Under the pieces are notes generated by a model. That model worked only from the letters and a program-made list of their open reading frames with translations. It was not told the DNA's origin and made no database searches. From Bradyrhizobium tropiciagri (GTDB lineage Bacteria > Pseudomonadota > Alphaproteobacteria > Rhizobiales > Xanthobacteraceae), in contig NZ_LFLZ01000063.1 in NCBI RefSeq assembly GCF_001189845.1, positions 1 through 52,318 on the forward strand: a DNA stretch of 52,318 nt, written 5' to 3'. A program made the position numbers and the translations under genes. This document shows positions 9,057 to 17,021 of this stretch, one piece after another (within the stretch, counting starts at the first letter, position 1; every line of letters starts with the position of its first letter).

Positions 9057-10406
9057 ATGGCCGCCAACAAGAGCCGCGTGATGCATCGAAGCCTGCGCGA
9101 GACCCCGCCGAAGGCGGTTGGCGGCGGAGGTGTCTGGTTGATTGGAGAGGATGGCCACCGCATTCTCGATTCCTCCGGCGGCGCCGCAGTGTCCTGCCTC
9201 GGCCATCAGCATCCGCGAATTCTGGCAGCCATCGCCAAGCAGGCCTCAAAGCTTGCTTACGCGCACACCAGCTTCTTCTCATCGGAGCCTGCTGAAGAGC
9301 TCGCCGAGCGCCTGGTCGGCCATGAGCCCGGCGGCCTCGGCTATGTCTATTTCGTCAGCGGCGGATCGGAGGCGATCGAGGCCTCGATCAAGCTGGCGCG
9401 GCAATATTTCATCGAGCGCGGCGAGCCGAAGCGCGCGCGCTTCATCGCGCGGCGGCAGAGCTATCACGGCAATACGCTCGGCGCGCTGTCGGCCGGCGGC
9501 AATGCCTGGCGTCGCGAGCCCTACGCGCCGCTGCTGTCGCCGTCGTTCAGCCACGTCACGCCGGCCTACGCCTATCACGAGAAGCGCGACGATGAATCGG
9601 AGGCCGCCTTTGTGGCCCGGCTCGCCGCCGAGCTCGAGGCCGAATTCCAGCGGCTCGGCCCGGAGAATGTTGCGGCCTTCATCGCCGAGCCCGTGGTCGG
9701 CGCCACCGCCGGCTGCGTGCCCGCGCCGGAAGGCTACTTCAAGGCGGTGCGCGAGATCTGCAACCGCCACGGCGCGCTGCTCATCCTCGACGAGGTGATG
9801 TGCGGCATGGGCCGCACCGGCACGCTGCATGCGTGGGAGCAGGAAGGCATCTCGCCCGACATCCAGGCGATCGCCAAAGGCCTCGGCGGCGGCTACCAGC
9901 CGATCGGCGCAATGCTCGCGCGCGGCGGCATCGTCGACACCGTGCGCAACGGCTCCGGCGCGTTCCAGCACGGCCATACCTATCTGGGGCATCCGCTCGC
10001 CTGCGCCGCCGCGCTCGCGGTGCAGAAGGTGATCGCCGAGGAGAAACTGCTCGACCAGGTCAAGGAGCGCGGCCGCCAGCTCGAGCAGCGGCTGGTCGAA
10101 CGCTTCGGCAATCACCGCCATGTCGGGGACATCAGGGGCCGCGGCCTGTTCTGGGGCATCGAGCTGGTCGCCGATCGCGGCACGCGGCAGTCGTTCGATC
10201 CCAAGCTGAAATTGCATCAGCGGATCAAGTCCGCGGCGTTCGCCGGCGGGCTCGGCTGCTATCCGTCGGGCGGCACGGCCGACGGCCAGCGCGGCGACCA
10301 TGTGCTGCTCGCCCCGCCCTATATCGCAACTTCCGGCGACATCGACATGATCGTCGAAAGATTAGGCGCTGCGGTAGACAGCGCATTGAAGGACATCGGT
10401 CACTGA
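9057..10406 (+). CDS. Class III (omega-type) PLP-dependent aminotransferase
   Basis: This 449-aa enzyme transfers an amino group between an omega-amino compound or amino acid and a 2-oxo acid. The class III signature is present: LILDEVMCGMGRTGT (the Asp binds the PLP ring nitrogen), followed by AIAKGLGGGYQPIGA with the Schiff-base Lys. SYHGNTLGALS is the usual cofactor-region motif. ATG 9057 is preferred because AAAGG at 9043-9047 is 9 nt upstream; the ATG at 9048, which overlaps the rpiR stop, has no spacing. It is co-transcribed with rpiR and probably aapJ. The substrate is unknown; it could process an amino acid imported by the Aap-type system. Confidence 0.9.
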   Translation: MAANKSRVMHRSLRETPPKAVGGGGVWLIGEDGHRILDSSGGAAVSCLGHQHPRILAAIAKQASKLAYAHTSFFSSEPAEELAERLVGHEPGGLGYVYFVSGGSEAIEASIKLARQYFIERGEPKRARFIARRQSYHGNTLGALSAGGNAWRREPYAPLLSPSFSHVTPAYAYHEKRDDESEAAFVARLAAELEAEFQRLGPENVAAFIAEPVVGATAGCVPAPEGYFKAVREICNRHGALLILDEVMCGMGRTGTLHAWEQEGISPDIQAIAKGLGGGYQPIGAMLARGGIVDTVRNGSGAFQHGHTYLGHPLACAAALAVQKVIAEEKLLDQVKERGRQLEQRLVERFGNHRHVGDIRGRGLFWGIELVADRGTRQSFDPKLKLHQRIKSAAFAGGLGCYPSGGTADGQRGDHVLLAPPYIATSGDIDMIVERLGAAVDSALKDIGH

Positions 10407-10454
10407 GCATGAACCGGACAGGATCATGCTGAAACAAGGAGGGAGGAGGACAGA

Positions 10455-11465
10455 ATGAGGAACGTATTGATCGCGGCGAGCCTGCTCGTCGCAGGGCTCT
10501 CGACCGCAAGCGCGGCGACGCTCGACACCGTCAAGCAGCGCGGCACACTGGTGTGCGGCGTCTCGACGGGCTTTGCCGGTTTCTCGGCGCCGGACTCGCA
10601 AGGCAATTTCAAGGGCCTCGACGTCGATTATTGCCGCGCGCTTGCTGCCGGCATCCTCGGTGATCCCGCCAAGGTGCGTTACGTCGCGCTGACTGCGCAG
10701 AACCGCTTCACCGCGCTGCAGTCCGGCGAGATCGACGTGCTCTACCGCAACTCGACGCAGACTTACTTGCGCGGCACCACGCTCGGCCTGCGCCAGGGTC
10801 CGGTCAATTTCTACGACGGCCAGGGTTTTGTGGTGAAGAAGGACCTCGGCGTGAAGGAGCTGAAGGATCTCAAGGGCGCCACCGTCTGCGTTGCGCAGGG
10901 CACCACGCATGAGGTGACGCTCGGCGATTACGGCCGGGCCAACGGCATCGATTGGAAGCCACTCGTGTTCGACCGTCCCGACACCATGTACCAGACCTTC
11001 TTCGGCGGCCGCTGCGATGCCATGACCCAGGACGCCTCCGCGCTCGCCGGCGCGGTCGCGACCGCGGCACCGAAAGCCGACGATTATGTCGTGCTGCCGC
11101 AGACCATCAGCAAGGAGCCGCTCGGCCCGTTCACCCGCAACGGCGACGAGGTCTGGAGCGACATCATCACCTGGCTGCATTACGGCCTGGTCGAAGCTGA
11201 AGAACTCGGCGTGACGCAGGCCAATGTCGACGAGATGACGAAGTCGCAGGTCCCGGCGATCCAGCGCCTGCTCGGCGCATCCGGCGATCTCGGCTCCCGG
11301 CTCGGCCTCGACAACAAATGGCTGGTCGCGACGATCAAGGCCGGCGGCAATTACGGCGAGATCTTCGAGCGCAATGTCGGCAAGGCGAGCCCCCTGAAGC
11401 TCGAGCGCGGCCTCAACGCCACCTGGAGCAAGGGCGGCTTGATGTACGCGATTCCGTTCAAGTGA
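10455..11465 (+). CDS. aapJ: Amino-acid ABC transporter substrate-binding protein, AapJ-type
   Basis: This 336-aa periplasmic receptor belongs to the polar amino-acid family (SBP_bac_3). A 20-residue signal peptide ends in STASA. The mature protein starts TLDTVKQRGTLVCGVSTG and has GLDVDYCRALAAGILGD and the DVLYRNSTQT region typical of AapJ. A strong GGAGGGAGGAGG lies upstream of ATG 10455. The gap from the aminotransferase is only 48 nt, so rpiR-aminotransferase-aapJ is likely one unit. Its permeases are divergent at 5771-8080. No AapP-like ATPase lies in the window. Confidence 0.92.
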   Translation: MRNVLIAASLLVAGLSTASAATLDTVKQRGTLVCGVSTGFAGFSAPDSQGNFKGLDVDYCRALAAGILGDPAKVRYVALTAQNRFTALQSGEIDVLYRNSTQTYLRGTTLGLRQGPVNFYDGQGFVVKKDLGVKELKDLKGATVCVAQGTTHEVTLGDYGRANGIDWKPLVFDRPDTMYQTFFGGRCDAMTQDASALAGAVATAAPKADDYVVLPQTISKEPLGPFTRNGDEVWSDIITWLHYGLVEAEELGVTQANVDEMTKSQVPAIQRLLGASGDLGSRLGLDNKWLVATIKAGGNYGEIFERNVGKASPLKLERGLNATWSKGGLMYAIPFK

Positions 11466-11487
11466 TGACCTGAGAATCGATCTCTCC

Positions 11488-11572
11488 CGTCATTGCGAGC
11501 GAAGCAAAGCAATCCATCGCGCAGCAAGTACAGAGATGGATTGCTTCGTCGCTATCGCTCCTCGCAATGACG
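11488..11572. repeat. Palindromic repeat, CGTCATTGCGAG type, copy 1
   Basis: The left end CGTCATTGCGAGCGA and right end TCGCAATGACG are complementary, as are GCAATCCAT and ATGGATTGC inside, so the 85-nt element folds into one long hairpin. A second copy is at 19822-19909. It lies between aapJ and the racemase-like gene and may attenuate read-through. Confidence 0.8.
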
Positions 11573-11613
11573 AGTTGATAGATTTATGACCTCGCCCCGC
11601 TCGCGAGGAAAGA

Positions 11614-11657
11614 GCCCTCACCCCAACCCCCTCCCTGCAAAGAGCGGGGAGAGGGAG
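11614..11657. repeat. CCTCACCCC...GGGGAGAGGG-type repeat, copy 1
   Basis: This C-rich and G-rich pair (CCTCACCCCAACCCCCTCCC ... GCGGGGAGAGGGAG) belongs to the same family as the elements at 48266-48475 and 52202-52318. Reading it as protein gives the HPNPLP-type peptide seen when this repeat is wrongly included in gene starts. It ends about 12 nt before the next start codon and may supply that gene's purine-rich ribosome-binding region. Confidence 0.7.
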
Positions 11658-11669
11658 AAGAAAGAAGTC

Positions 11670-12302
11670 ATGCGCATCACGCTCATTCACGCCCTGAAGC
11701 ATTCGATCGTGCCGATCGAGGCCTCGTTCGCGCGGCATTGGCCGGAGGCGCGGCTGATGAACCTGCTCGACGACAGCCTGTCGGCCGACCTCGCGCGCGA
11801 CGGCAAGCTGACCGAGCGCATGACCGAGCGCTTCCTCACTATGGGCCGCTATGCGGCCAGCACCGGTGCCAACGGCATTCTGTTCACCTGCTCGGCATTC
11901 GGGCCCTGCATCGAGGCGGTGGCGCGCGCGCACGCGCCGATGCCAGTGTTGAAGCCGAATGAGGCAATGATCGAGCAGGCGGTCGCGAAAGGAAAACGGA
12001 TCGGCCTGCTCTCGACCTTCCCGCCGACATTGGTGTCGATGCCGCCGGAATTCCCAACGCCGGTGACGCTGGTGCCGAAACTCGCTGAGGGCGCGCTGGC
12101 CGCGCTCGATCGCGGCGACCGCGCCGAGCACGATCGGCTCGTGGTCGAGGCGAGCAAGGAGTTGCGCGACTGCGACCTGATCGCGCTCGCCCAATACAGC
12201 ATGGCGCCGGCGGCCGAGCGCGTCGCCGAGGTGACCGGCCGGCCAGTGCTGACGACGCCGGACAGCGCGGTGCTCAAGCTGAAGGCGATGCTCGAGAAGT
12301 AG
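11670..12302 (+). CDS. Asp/Glu racemase-superfamily protein
   Basis: This 210-aa protein of the Asp/Glu/hydantoin racemase superfamily (two alpha/beta lobes) has the first catalytic loop FTCSAFGPC in place at about residues 71-79. The second loop, usually ACTS or GCTH, reads ALAQYSMA, so the second Cys is replaced. True two-base racemisation is therefore doubtful; one-Cys members can be decarboxylases or isomerases. The start is at 11670, because an upstream in-frame ATG (11586) lies before a repeat and adds only repeat-derived residues. AAGAAAG precedes the start. It lies downstream of aapJ but beyond two repeats, so co-transcription is uncertain. Confidence 0.82.
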   Translation: MRITLIHALKHSIVPIEASFARHWPEARLMNLLDDSLSADLARDGKLTERMTERFLTMGRYAASTGANGILFTCSAFGPCIEAVARAHAPMPVLKPNEAMIEQAVAKGKRIGLLSTFPPTLVSMPPEFPTPVTLVPKLAEGALAALDRGDRAEHDRLVVEASKELRDCDLIALAQYSMAPAAERVAEVTGRPVLTTPDSAVLKLKAMLEK

Positions 12303-12392
12303 GCGCCGCCATCAACGCAGATCGATGGCTTTTGCCCGTAGCCGACAAACAAGTCTATCGATAGTGTGCCGCGCGGCCTCAGTGGAGGCTCG

Positions 12393-12416
12393 TGTGACGT
12401 CACGTTTTGCGTCACA
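12393..12416. promoter_or_regulatory. TGACGTCA-type palindrome cluster upstream of the DUF3829 gene
   Basis: GTGACGTCAC (12394-12403) is a perfect 10-bp palindrome, and GCGTCACA (12409-12416) repeats one half, so TGTGACG and CGTCACA also form 7-bp arms 10 nt apart. The site is 58 nt upstream of the next start. The spacing does not fit the usual CRP site (6 nt between TGTGA and TCACA). The regulator is unknown. Confidence 0.4.
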
Positions 12417-12473
12417 TAACCTCCCAGGCTGAGGCGCGGCCAACTTCCGGCCGAGATGAGGGGCAAACGCCTG

Positions 12474-13415
12474 ATGCGAAATATCTGTTTCCTTGTGGTT
12501 GCAGCCATCGCTGCTTGTCTCGAACCGGCCGCCGGCCAACAGGCCCCGCCAGCGTCATCGGCGAGTGCGCAACTGACGCATAAGATGAATGCCTATGTCG
12601 GGTGCATCAACCGTCTCTCGTCGCGATCGTACGAGTCCCGCGACCGCTACTTCTCCTGGGCCGCCAAGAGCGGTCCCACCGGCAAGGAGCGGATCATCTA
12701 CGGCACCTATACGATCTACGACACGTCCGACTGCAAGACGAACGTCGCGGCCGCCAATGCGGCGGACCCGCATGATGCCGAGCTTGAAGCCGCTGCGAAT
12801 GCCTATGTTGCGGCCGTCACCACGCTCGAGCCGCTGTTGAAGGAGGCGGACGACTATTACAGCCAGGAGAATTACAAGGACGACAAGATGGCCAAGGGCA
12901 AGGCGCTGCATCCGCGCCTGGTCGCGGCATGGGACGCCTTTGCCAGCGCCGACAAGGCGCTGCGCGCCGGCGTCGAGGCGATCAATGACAAACGCGCCGC
13001 CGAACAGCTGGCCGCAATCGAGGCGAGCGAAGGCCGCAAGTCGCACTACTATGTCGAGGCCCTGATGATCCAGGCCAAACGCGTGCTGCGCGCGCAGCAG
13101 GCCGACAAACCCGACATCGACGCGATCACCCAGGCGCTCAACGAGTATGAGGCCACGGTGAAGGCAACCGAGGACGCCTCCGGCAAGGACGGCGACGTCA
13201 AGCTCGGCTCGATGTTCATCGGCAGCGCCAAATCATTCCTCACCACGGCGAAGCAACTGATGCGCCGCGTTCGCGACAAGGTGCCTTACAGCTCAGGTGA
13301 GAAGATGATGCTGAGCAACGCCGGCTCCGGCTGGATGGTGGAAGGATCGCCGGCTCGGCTGATGCGCGACTACAACCAGCTCGTCGACGGCTACAACCGC
13401 GGCGCCCGCATCTGA
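12474..13415 (+). CDS. DUF3829-family exported protein
   Basis: This 313-aa protein of unknown function matches what I know of DUF3829 (YiiG-like). A signal peptide (MRNICFLVVAAIAACLEPAAG) is followed by an Ala/Lys/Glu-rich, mostly helical domain. The domain has LTHKMNAYVGCIN near its start, a central YYSQENYKDDKMAKGKALHP block typical of the family, and YNQLVDGYN at the end. Cys15 in AIAACLEP gives a weak lipobox-like context, so lipid anchoring is possible but not clear. ATG 12474 is chosen for the clean signal peptide and GAGGGG about 10 nt upstream; ATG 12456 is the alternative. It stands alone. Confidence 0.78.
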   Translation: MRNICFLVVAAIAACLEPAAGQQAPPASSASAQLTHKMNAYVGCINRLSSRSYESRDRYFSWAAKSGPTGKERIIYGTYTIYDTSDCKTNVAAANAADPHDAELEAAANAYVAAVTTLEPLLKEADDYYSQENYKDDKMAKGKALHPRLVAAWDAFASADKALRAGVEAINDKRAAEQLAAIEASEGRKSHYYVEALMIQAKRVLRAQQADKPDIDAITQALNEYEATVKATEDASGKDGDVKLGSMFIGSAKSFLTTAKQLMRRVRDKVPYSSGEKMMLSNAGSGWMVEGSPARLMRDYNQLVDGYNRGARI

Positions 13416-13444
13416 GTGACAGCGCCGACGCTTCAGCTACTGCG

Positions 13445-13549
13445 TGGGGTGGATTAGCCCATCGGGTCCGCGCGAAGCGTGGAGCCGATGGGCGTAATCC
13501 GCCTCGACATAAGAGGCGGATTACGCCTCGCGGCTAATCCGCCCTACGA
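13445..13549. repeat. GGCGGATTA/TAATCCGCC palindromic repeat, copy 1
   Basis: GGCGGATTA (13515-13523) pairs with TAATCCGCC (13535-13543), and an outer pair GATTAGCCCATCGG / CCGATGGGCGTAATC adds a second stem. It fills the space between the DUF3829 gene and the convergent MFS gene and could stop transcription from both sides. A related copy is at 16404-16521. Confidence 0.75.
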
Positions 13550-13550
13550 T

Positions 13551-14885
13551 TCACGTACCCGCATCATTCACGTTCAGGTCGACGCCCTGCGGGTCTTTGA
13601 TGGTCGACACCGTGATCAGCGAGATCAGCGACAGCACCGCGATGTAGACGCCGACGCGCCAGGACTCGCCGTAGGTGCCGATGATCCATTGCGCGATCAT
13701 CGGCGCGAAGGCGCCGCCGAAAATGGCGCCCAGCGCGTAGCCGATCGAGACGCCGGAATAGCGCACCTTGGCCGGAAACAGCTCGGCATAGAGCGCCGCC
13801 TGCGGGCCATAGGACAAACCAAGCGCGATGGTGAGGCCGACCGCGCTGATGAAGAACAGCAGGAGGTTCTTGCTGTCGATCAAAAACCACATCGGCACCG
13901 CCCACAGCACCATCAGGGAGTAGCCGATCTGGAAGCAGCGGACGCGGCCGATCTTGTCGCCGAGGATGCCGCCCAGCAGCGTGAAGATGAACCAGCTGAC
14001 CGCCGCGAGCGTGCCGATCAGCAGCAACTGGTCGGACGGCATCTTCAGCGTGTTGGCGCCGTAGCTGATGATGAACGCGATCAGGATGTAGCCGGCCGCA
14101 TTGTTGGCCATGAAGATCAGCGCCGTGCGGAAAATCTCCTTGGCATGATTGCGCATCAATTCCTTCAGCGGCGCGGAGGATTCCCGGTGCCGGCGCTGCA
14201 TCGCCTTGAACACCGGCGATTCCTCCACGGTGCGGCGGATCACGATGCCGACGACGATCAGCAGGATCGACAGCAGGAACGGAATGCGCCAGCCCCATTC
14301 GATCATCGCCTGCTTGCCGAGCGTCGTCGTGAGCACCCACAACACGCCGGTCGCCAGGATCATGCCGAGCGGCGTGCCGATCTGCGGGAACGAGCCGAAG
14401 AAGCTGCGCTTGTCGCGGGGTGCCGATTCCACCGACATCAGCGCCGCGCCGCCCCACTCGCCGCCGGCCGAGAAGCCTTGCAGGATGCGCAGGAGAATAA
14501 GGAGTGCCGGCGCCCAGGCGCCGATCTGCGCGTAGGTCGGCAGCAGACCGACCAGCGCGGTCGCAGCGCCCATCAGCAGCAGCGTGACGACCAGCATGTT
14601 CTTGCGCCCGAAGCGGTCGCCGAGATGGCCGCAGACGACGGCGCCGAGCGGACGGAACAGGAATGACAGGCCGAGCGTCGCGAACGAGACGATCTGCGCC
14701 AGCAGCGGATTGTTGGCGTTCATCGGCGCAAAGAACAGCGCGCCGAACACCAGGCCCGCCGCCTGAGCGTAGACGAAGAAGTCGTACCATTCGATCGTGG
14801 TGCCGACGAGCGTTGCGGTGAGGACCTTGCGCTCCTCATCCGACAGCGTAGCGCCGCGCGAGCGCGCGGACATTTCGATGGACAT
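13551..14885 (-). CDS. MFS transporter, metabolite:H+ symporter (MHS) family
   Basis: This 444-aa inner-membrane symporter has twelve predicted helices. The N-terminus TLVGTTIEWYDFFVY is the hallmark of the MHS group (ShiA, KgtP, ProP relatives), and the first cytoplasmic loop GHLGDRFGRKNMLV is the MFS signature. RILQGFSAGGEWGGAAL is helix 4 as usual. ATG 14885 is selected because GGGGAGG lies 4 nt upstream. Such proteins import organic acids, osmolytes or aromatic acids; the substrate cannot be told. It stands alone, convergent with the DUF3829 gene. Confidence 0.9.
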   Translation of the reverse strand: MSIEMSARSRGATLSDEERKVLTATLVGTTIEWYDFFVYAQAAGLVFGALFFAPMNANNPLLAQIVSFATLGLSFLFRPLGAVVCGHLGDRFGRKNMLVVTLLLMGAATALVGLLPTYAQIGAWAPALLILLRILQGFSAGGEWGGAALMSVESAPRDKRSFFGSFPQIGTPLGMILATGVLWVLTTTLGKQAMIEWGWRIPFLLSILLIVVGIVIRRTVEESPVFKAMQRRHRESSAPLKELMRNHAKEIFRTALIFMANNAAGYILIAFIISYGANTLKMPSDQLLLIGTLAAVSWFIFTLLGGILGDKIGRVRCFQIGYSLMVLWAVPMWFLIDSKNLLLFFISAVGLTIALGLSYGPQAALYAELFPAKVRYSGVSIGYALGAIFGGAFAPMIAQWIIGTYGESWRVGVYIAVLSLISLITVSTIKDPQGVDLNVNDAGT

Positions 14886-15153
14886 GTGGCCTCCCCAAAA
14901 ACGTTCTTGGCCGTGCGGGCGTGGTCGGCGGCGATGCGCCTGCCCTGCACGGATGCTGGTACCGGGATAGCAGAGCTTTCCGCGCGGCACGAGGAAATAG
15001 TTGCAGAAGCAACGATAATGCGCCAAACCGATGCCCGCCGGGCCGGTTCCATGACCGGATTACCTCACCGGCCGCCGACGGTCTCCCATCCCGAAACGTC
15101 GATTGTGCAACGCAACAAGGCCACTATGATCCTTGCTCTCCAAGAGGTCTTAA

Positions 15154-16401
15154 GTGTCTGACATCAATGCCGATGCCTGGGTATCCTCAGGCCACCGCCC
15201 GATGGGCTTTCCGGAATTCGTCGTCGTCATCGCTTCCATCATGGCGCTGAACCCGCTGGCGATGGACATGATGCTGCCGGCGCTGCCGAACATCCGCTCC
15301 GCGTTCCAGATCGCCGACGCCAACCGTCCGCAGATGGTGCTGTCGATCTTCCTGGTCGGCTTCGGCGTCGGCCAGTTCGTGATGGGCCCGCTGTCCGACC
15401 GCTTCGGCCGCCGCCCGGTACTGCTCGGCGGCATGACCGTCTACACCATCGCCGGACTGCTCGCGATCATGGCGCCCTCGTTCGAGACGCTGCTCTTGGC
15501 GCGCGCGCTGCAAGGGATCGGCACCGCGGCAACCCGCGTGATCGCAACCTCGATCGTGCGCGACTGCTATGCCGGACGGCGGATGGCAAGCGTGATGTCG
15601 CTCGCGATGATGGTGTTCATCGCAGTGCCCGTGATCGCGCCGTCATTCGGTCAGGCGGTGATGCTGCTGACGCACTGGCGCGGCATCTTCGTGCTCTTGA
15701 TGATCTACGGCGTGATCGCGCTGGCCTGGAGCGCGATGCGGATGCCGGAGACGCTCCCTAAGGAACTGCGCAAGTCGCTGGCGATCCCGGAGGTGCTGTC
15801 CGCGTTCCGCCAGACCGTCACCAACCGCCAGACGCTCGGCTATGCGCTCGCCGCCGGCGGCGTGCAGGGCTCGCTGTTTGCCTTCGTGTTCTCGTCGCAG
15901 CAGATCTTCACCGAGGTCTTCAAGCTCGGGCATTACTTCCCGGTCGCCTTCGCCGCCTGCGCGGTCGGCGTTGCGATCGCCGGCTTCCTCAATTCGCGCA
16001 TCGTCGGCCGCATCGGCATGCGCGTGATCTCGCACGCCGCGCTGACCGGCTTTGCCGTGGTCGCCGGGGTGCTGTTCCTCACCGTGAAAACCGGCATGCT
16101 GTCGCTGCCGCTGTTCATGGCGCTGTCGGGCCTGATGATGTTCGCGTTCGGGCTGATGATGGCGAACTTCACCGCGCTGGCGATGGAGCCGCAGGGCAAG
16201 ATCGCCGGCACCGCCTCCTCGCTTTATGGCACCATTACGACCTTGCTCGGGATCGGCGTCGGCACCACGATCGGCCAGGATTACGACGGCACGCTGCTGC
16301 CGTTCGCGACCGGCTTCCTCCTCTGCACGCTGGCCGCGCTTGCGGTCGTGCTGGTGACGGAAAAGGGCCGGATGTTCCGGCCCCATCATCATCCGATTTG
16401 A
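15154..16401 (+). CDS. MFS multidrug efflux transporter, Bcr/CflA family
   Basis: This 415-aa inner-membrane drug:H+ antiporter of the 12-helix DHA1 group starts at GTG 15154, with AGAGGT 5-6 nt upstream. The family pattern MDMMLPALPNI in helix 1, GPLSDRFGRRPVLL in the first loop, and ALQGIGTAATRVIATSIVRD for helix 4/motif C are present. This group exports bicyclomycin, chloramphenicol-like drugs or cysteine in other bacteria. It is divergent from the MHS transporter with 268 nt between, which must hold both promoters. The substrate is unknown. Confidence 0.9.
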   Translation: MSDINADAWVSSGHRPMGFPEFVVVIASIMALNPLAMDMMLPALPNIRSAFQIADANRPQMVLSIFLVGFGVGQFVMGPLSDRFGRRPVLLGGMTVYTIAGLLAIMAPSFETLLLARALQGIGTAATRVIATSIVRDCYAGRRMASVMSLAMMVFIAVPVIAPSFGQAVMLLTHWRGIFVLLMIYGVIALAWSAMRMPETLPKELRKSLAIPEVLSAFRQTVTNRQTLGYALAAGGVQGSLFAFVFSSQQIFTEVFKLGHYFPVAFAACAVGVAIAGFLNSRIVGRIGMRVISHAALTGFAVVAGVLFLTVKTGMLSLPLFMALSGLMMFAFGLMMANFTALAMEPQGKIAGTASSLYGTITTLLGIGVGTTIGQDYDGTLLPFATGFLLCTLAALAVVLVTEKGRMFRPHHHPI

Positions 16402-16403
16402 TC

Positions 16404-16521
16404 TTCGTAGGGTGGGTTAGCCGACTACGTCCCCGTAGCTCAGCGAGCGAAGGCGGAAGGCGTAACCCACCATCTTTCTCGCAAGCGGCACGGCGGATTA
16501 CGCTTTGCTAATCCGCCCTAC
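16404..16521. repeat. GGCGGATTA/TAATCCGCC palindromic repeat, copy 2, overlapping a gene end
   Basis: GGCGGATTA (16492-16500) and TAATCCGCC (16509-16517) surround an 8-nt loop, and a GGGTGGGTTA / TAACCCACC pair lies to the left. The element sits between convergent genes, and its right part runs into the DUF983 gene, supplying that gene's TAA stop (16498-16500) and last codons. Confidence 0.78.
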
Positions 16522-16926
16522 AGAGCCCACGCCGCTCCGCACCGGCACAGCACGGCGCCGCGTCGCCGCGAATCCCTCCATGCCGAGCTGCCACTGCAGG
16601 CCGACGATCGCACCCTTGGTCGGCTGCAGCAGCGCGAGCGCGCTGAACAGGGTCACCGGCAGCCAGATCGCCAGCTGCAGCCAGGCCGGCGGCGCGTAGG
16701 TCATCTCCATCCAGAGCAGCGCCGGCACCACGACGTGGCCGACCACGACGATCACGAGATAGGCCGGGAAATCGTCCGCGCGCTGCGGGGTGAAGTCCTC
16801 GCCGCAGACCTCGCAATGGTCAGCGACTTTAAGGAAGCGGCCGAACAGATGGCCGCGCCCGCAGTTCGGGCACTTCATGGTGAAGCCGCGCAACATCGCC
16901 TTTGGCAGGGAAACCGTCTCGGTCAT
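16498..16926 (-). CDS. DUF983-family zinc-ribbon membrane protein
   Basis: This 142-aa protein has an N-terminal four-cysteine zinc ribbon (MKCPNCGRGHLF, then CEVCGEDF, about residues 17-45) followed by two hydrophobic helices (about 52-75 and 80-105), which is the DUF983 layout. The function is unknown; members often sit near cytochrome oxidase or Nudix genes, but that context is absent here. ATG 16926 is preceded by AAAGGA 8 nt upstream. The last residues (GRISKA) and the stop are encoded by an intergenic palindromic repeat, so the C-terminus is probably acquired. It is divergent from the MocR-type gene. Confidence 0.85.
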   Translation of the reverse strand: MTETVSLPKAMLRGFTMKCPNCGRGHLFGRFLKVADHCEVCGEDFTPQRADDFPAYLVIVVVGHVVVPALLWMEMTYAPPAWLQLAIWLPVTLFSALALLQPTKGAIVGLQWQLGMEGFAATRRRAVPVRSGVGSVGRISKA

Positions 16927-16970
16927 TGTCGTGATCCTTTGGTCGTTGTCCTTGACCTGATCTGATGATC

Positions 16971-16999
16971 CATACAATATGCCTCGAAGAGCATACAAT
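16971..16999. promoter_or_regulatory. Direct repeat CATACAAT x2, probable MocR operator
   Basis: CATACAAT occurs at 16971-16978 and 16992-16999, exactly 21 bp apart (two helical turns), in the divergent gap between the DUF983 gene and the MocR-type gene. MocR-type regulators such as GabR commonly bind direct repeats near their own promoter. This location also argues for the later start (17022) of the MocR gene. Confidence 0.55.
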
Positions 17000-17021
17000 C
17001 AAAGACAAAGCGTCGGATTGC

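Noticed and set aside
11488..11657. Possible CRISPR-like or insertion-sequence remnant from the clustered repeats
   Set aside because: There are no regularly spaced identical repeats, no spacers, no transposase and no target duplications; these are single palindromic intergenic elements.
11586..11669. Earlier in-frame start for the racemase-like gene
   Set aside because: It would translate the CCTCACCCC repeat (HPNPLP-type peptide), and the domain begins at 11670.
13479..14666. Long plus-strand open frame opposite the MHS transporter
   Set aside because: The composition is rich in Arg, Asp, Gln and His without hydrophobic core; the minus-strand frame gives a clear MFS protein.
16965..17021. 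Earlier in-frame start for the MocR-type gene
   Set aside because: It would place the CATACAAT direct repeats inside the coding region and adds residues without family resemblance.
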